From Prorocentrum cordatum (lineage: Eukaryota > Sar > Dinophyceae > Prorocentrales > Prorocentraceae), in contig CAUYUJ010001389.1 in the NCBI GenBank assembly GCA_963575745.1, forward strand, positions 37,778 to 101,777: a stretch of DNA of 64,000 nucleotides, in the 5' to 3' direction. This document shows positions 62,101-64,000 of this stretch, piece after piece. How positions within the stretch are numbered: the stretch's first letter is position 1; every line of letters starts with the position of its first letter. The notes beneath the pieces are model-generated. The model was not told where the DNA came from. It made no database searches and saw nothing but the letters and a program-made list of their open reading frames with translations. The translations under genes and the position numbers were made by a program.

Positions 62101-64000
62101 GCGACTCAGACGCGGCGGGCGCCCGCGCAGCGTCGGGCGCGGGCGCCCGCGCAGCGTCGGGCGCCGAGACGTCGTCGGGGACCTCGTACTCGAGCTCCTC
62201 GCAAGCCATGAGGCACCTGCACCACTCGTCGTACGTCAACTTCGCCTCCCTGTCGAGTCCGAAGACGCCGTCGCCGTAGGGAAACGCGACGGGGTCGAAA
62301 GCACTCCAGAAACCGGGTGAGAACATGCTGACAGGCTCGGTTCCAGTGGGCACGACGACCCGCACCGCGCGCCTCGCCCCCCCGCCCTCAGCGCCCCCGG
62401 CCGGCGCGCCGCCGCCGCCGCCGCCGCCAAGGGCCGCGCGTTTCCCGGCGACTCCCGGAGGAGGCCGCGTGGCCTGAATCTTCTGCTCCGTCTGCTCCAG
62501 CTTCTTCGTGAGCGCCTCCTTGTTGCAGTTGGTGAGCGCCTTCGCAGCCTTGTGGGCCTCTTTCGCGGCTTCCGCCAAGCGCAGGTCGGAATCTCGGTCC
62601 TGGAAATTCTCCATGTCGTCGAACTGCCGCGTCAGTGCCTCCTCACGCCGCTTCTCGCGCGCAATCACCTCCGCCTTCTGGAGGCTGAGGTGCACGGTCT
62701 GCCACTGCTTGTCCAGATCGGCCAGCATGTCGGCGTCCGCGACGGCGGCGCAGTACTCGCCCTCCTCGACACCCTCGCCGCCCTCTCCCTCACCAGCCTC
62801 GCCCTCGTCGCCCTCTGAATCCTCCCCGCCAGCGCCTGCCGCGTCCTCACCGGTGGGATCCCCGCACCCGCCCCCTGCCTCGCCCCCGCCGTCAGCCGCC
62901 GCGTTCGCTTCGCCCTCCGCGCTCGCTGCGCCTGCGCTCGTCCGCTTCGGCGGGGCCGAGCCCGCGCCGGGCTGCACGGCATCGGCCGGGCCCTCCTGGC
63001 GAGCGTCGCCGCCCTTACCCCCCACGGCCTCGCACGCCGCGAGACAGCGAGGCAGGCCCAGGAGCGAGGAGCCGTCGCCATCGCCGTCGCCCTCGGGGTC
63101 CGCAAAGTTTTGCGCGGCCTCTTCGTCCCACCGCACCGCGGCGTACGGCTCGTTCGTGTCGCGGAGGTACTCGTAAGCGCGCTTGAAATCGGCGAGGGGC
63201 ACGCCGAGCTCCTCCAATAGCGCCTTCTGCAGGGTGGCAGGGTCGGACCCCGCGAAGACAATCTGCACGAACTCGACGAGGTCGCTCTCCCGCGGCGGCA
63301 GCGACAGCACCTGCCGGCCGCCGTCCGCCTGCGGGAACGCCACGAAGTTCCCCACGTACGCCTTGATCTTCTGGTCGATCGGAGCCCACTCGCCAGAGTC
63401 GGCCTTGCAGTTGACCCGCCGCACGATGCCCCGCGCGATGGGCAGCAGAAGCTTCGCGCCCAGCGTGAGATTCCGCAGCGGCGGTGGCAGCCGACCGATC
63501 CAGAGATCGTTGGCCAGCGCGCAGGGCGGAATCGTGGGCAACCTCTTGGAGAGCGCGCCGTGACACCCTGCGCAGATGGGCACCTTCTGCTTCGCGTCGG
63601 CCACGAGCACCCCGTCTGACTGGCGCCTGTCAATCTTGAAGCACTTCTTGTGCAAGAGCCACAGCTTCCCGTCTGGCCAGGGTCGCGCACTGCGGACGCC
63701 TCCAGCTCCTCGAGGGGGATGCCGCCCGGGCGCTCGACGCCGTTGGGGCCCTCGCGCACGAAGCGCCACCGAGCGTGGTACCGTGCCGGGTCCAGCAGCG
63801 CGTGGGCGCGCTGCCGATGCGTCAGGCGCATGGCCTGCGCCTGCGCGCCCGCGGCCTCGGATGCCTCTCCCCTCGCCGCCTCGAGCTCGGCGCGCGCGGG
63901 CGGCTTCGGCACCTGGTCGCAGAGCAGCGAACGCTCCCCGGCGCCGTCCGGCTGCTGCCAGAAGTGCACGCGCTGCAGCTCGTCCGCCCAGTGGAGACGA
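59140..64000 (-). pseudogene. Helitron Rep: zinc region, Helitron_like_N, HUH nuclease
   Basis: From the right edge the frame reads LTHRQRAHALLDPARYHARW. It shifts at ~63680 into DGKLWLLHKKCFKIDRR and continues with VPICAGCHGALSK and ALANDLWIGRLPPPLRNLT, a Cys-rich region typical of Helitron-type proteins. A Glu-rich linker follows. The Helitron_like_N region includes FWSAFDPVAFPYGDG and LFGPPLVFTTPNIADTR. The HUH motif GGIHPHIHLW is at 61400-61414 (His at ~786-790 of this frame). A Cys/His cluster (CGPTCWKH, CKVCRLGFYHEYE) comes next, and HYQTDYTTK (59441-59455) is a candidate for the paired tyrosines. Frame changes at ~59375 and ~59260 follow, then TGA at 59142-59140. The domain would nick and join DNA strands in rolling-circle transposition. 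Confidence 0.85.

Larger units (their letters stand above)
52961..64000 (-). mobile_element. Helitron (Rep - PIF1 helicase - USP), decayed, extending past the right edge
   Basis: Minus-strand coding runs from the window edge to 52961 through Rep, helicase and protease domains in the order expected for a Helitron, with an extra C-terminal deubiquitinase. Six lesions are visible: frame changes near 63680, 59375, 59260 and 56880, TGA at 59142-59140 and TAG at 57378-57376. Neither terminus was identified. Confidence 0.85.

Overview
The window is a repeat-built stretch of a large eukaryotic nuclear genome. I infer a dinoflagellate. The grounds are a short array of plant/alga-type telomere repeats (CCCTAAA), non-LTR retrotransposons whose reverse transcriptases carry WADN in place of YADD, a GC-rich Helitron with an Ala/Gly/Arg-rich proteome, and layers of nested short repeats. 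I find no host gene that I can defend. Every convincing coding region belongs to a transposable element. No species can be named from the sequence alone.

Layout. 1-4231: minisatellite of a 10-bp unit (GCGCTCCCAA/G) with a ~1.35-1.4 kb higher-order period. 4232-4724: GA microsatellite, a duplicated block and interstitial telomere repeats. 4725-14911: four LINE families (called here B, A, C, F) embedded in short repeats. 14912-26818: a field of ~1.2 kb non-autonomous elements that carry 177-bp satellite units. 26819-29327: internally deleted LINE-E, whose ORF has four 51-residue repeats. 29328-33035: tandem palindromic MITE-like units. 33036-36957: LINE-A copy 2, with intact ORF2. 36958-41081: more short repeats. 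41082-47393: two LINE-A copies back to back, the second full length. 47394-50390: short repeats, including a filled/empty insertion-site pair. 50391-52800: CA-rich low-complexity DNA. 52961-64000 (minus strand, running off the right edge): a decayed Helitron encoding Rep (HUH), a PIF1 helicase and a fused ubiquitin-specific protease.

Names used below. CHE-S and CHE-L are short and long non-autonomous elements that begin A(C/A)CTCGTAGAGC, carry the inverted copy GCTCTACGAG near the other end, and finish in a ~12-bp hairpin (arms CCGGCGGT.../...ACCGCCGG) followed by GCGCC(C)AGT. CPM is a 250-310 bp element with ends CCCGGAGAG/CTCTCCGGG, a 34-42 bp central palindrome and the tail TTTTGGACGCTACCAAG.

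How the parts interact. The LINEs appear to use these small elements as landing sites: all eight LINE 3' junctions in the window fall at ACCARG, either in the CHE hairpin or at the CPM tail. Four LINE families with unrelated 3' UTRs, plus one orphan tail, share a two-tier 3' stem-loop with a 3'-side bulge, a plausible recognition site for their own reverse transcriptase. In the two families where the ORF1/ORF2 junction is present, ORF2 follows ORF1 in the same frame across a single UGA-CGG stop, with no AUG before the endonuclease domain. This suggests stop-codon readthrough. The C-terminal RNase H of families A, B and C has its catalytic motifs in circularly permuted order.
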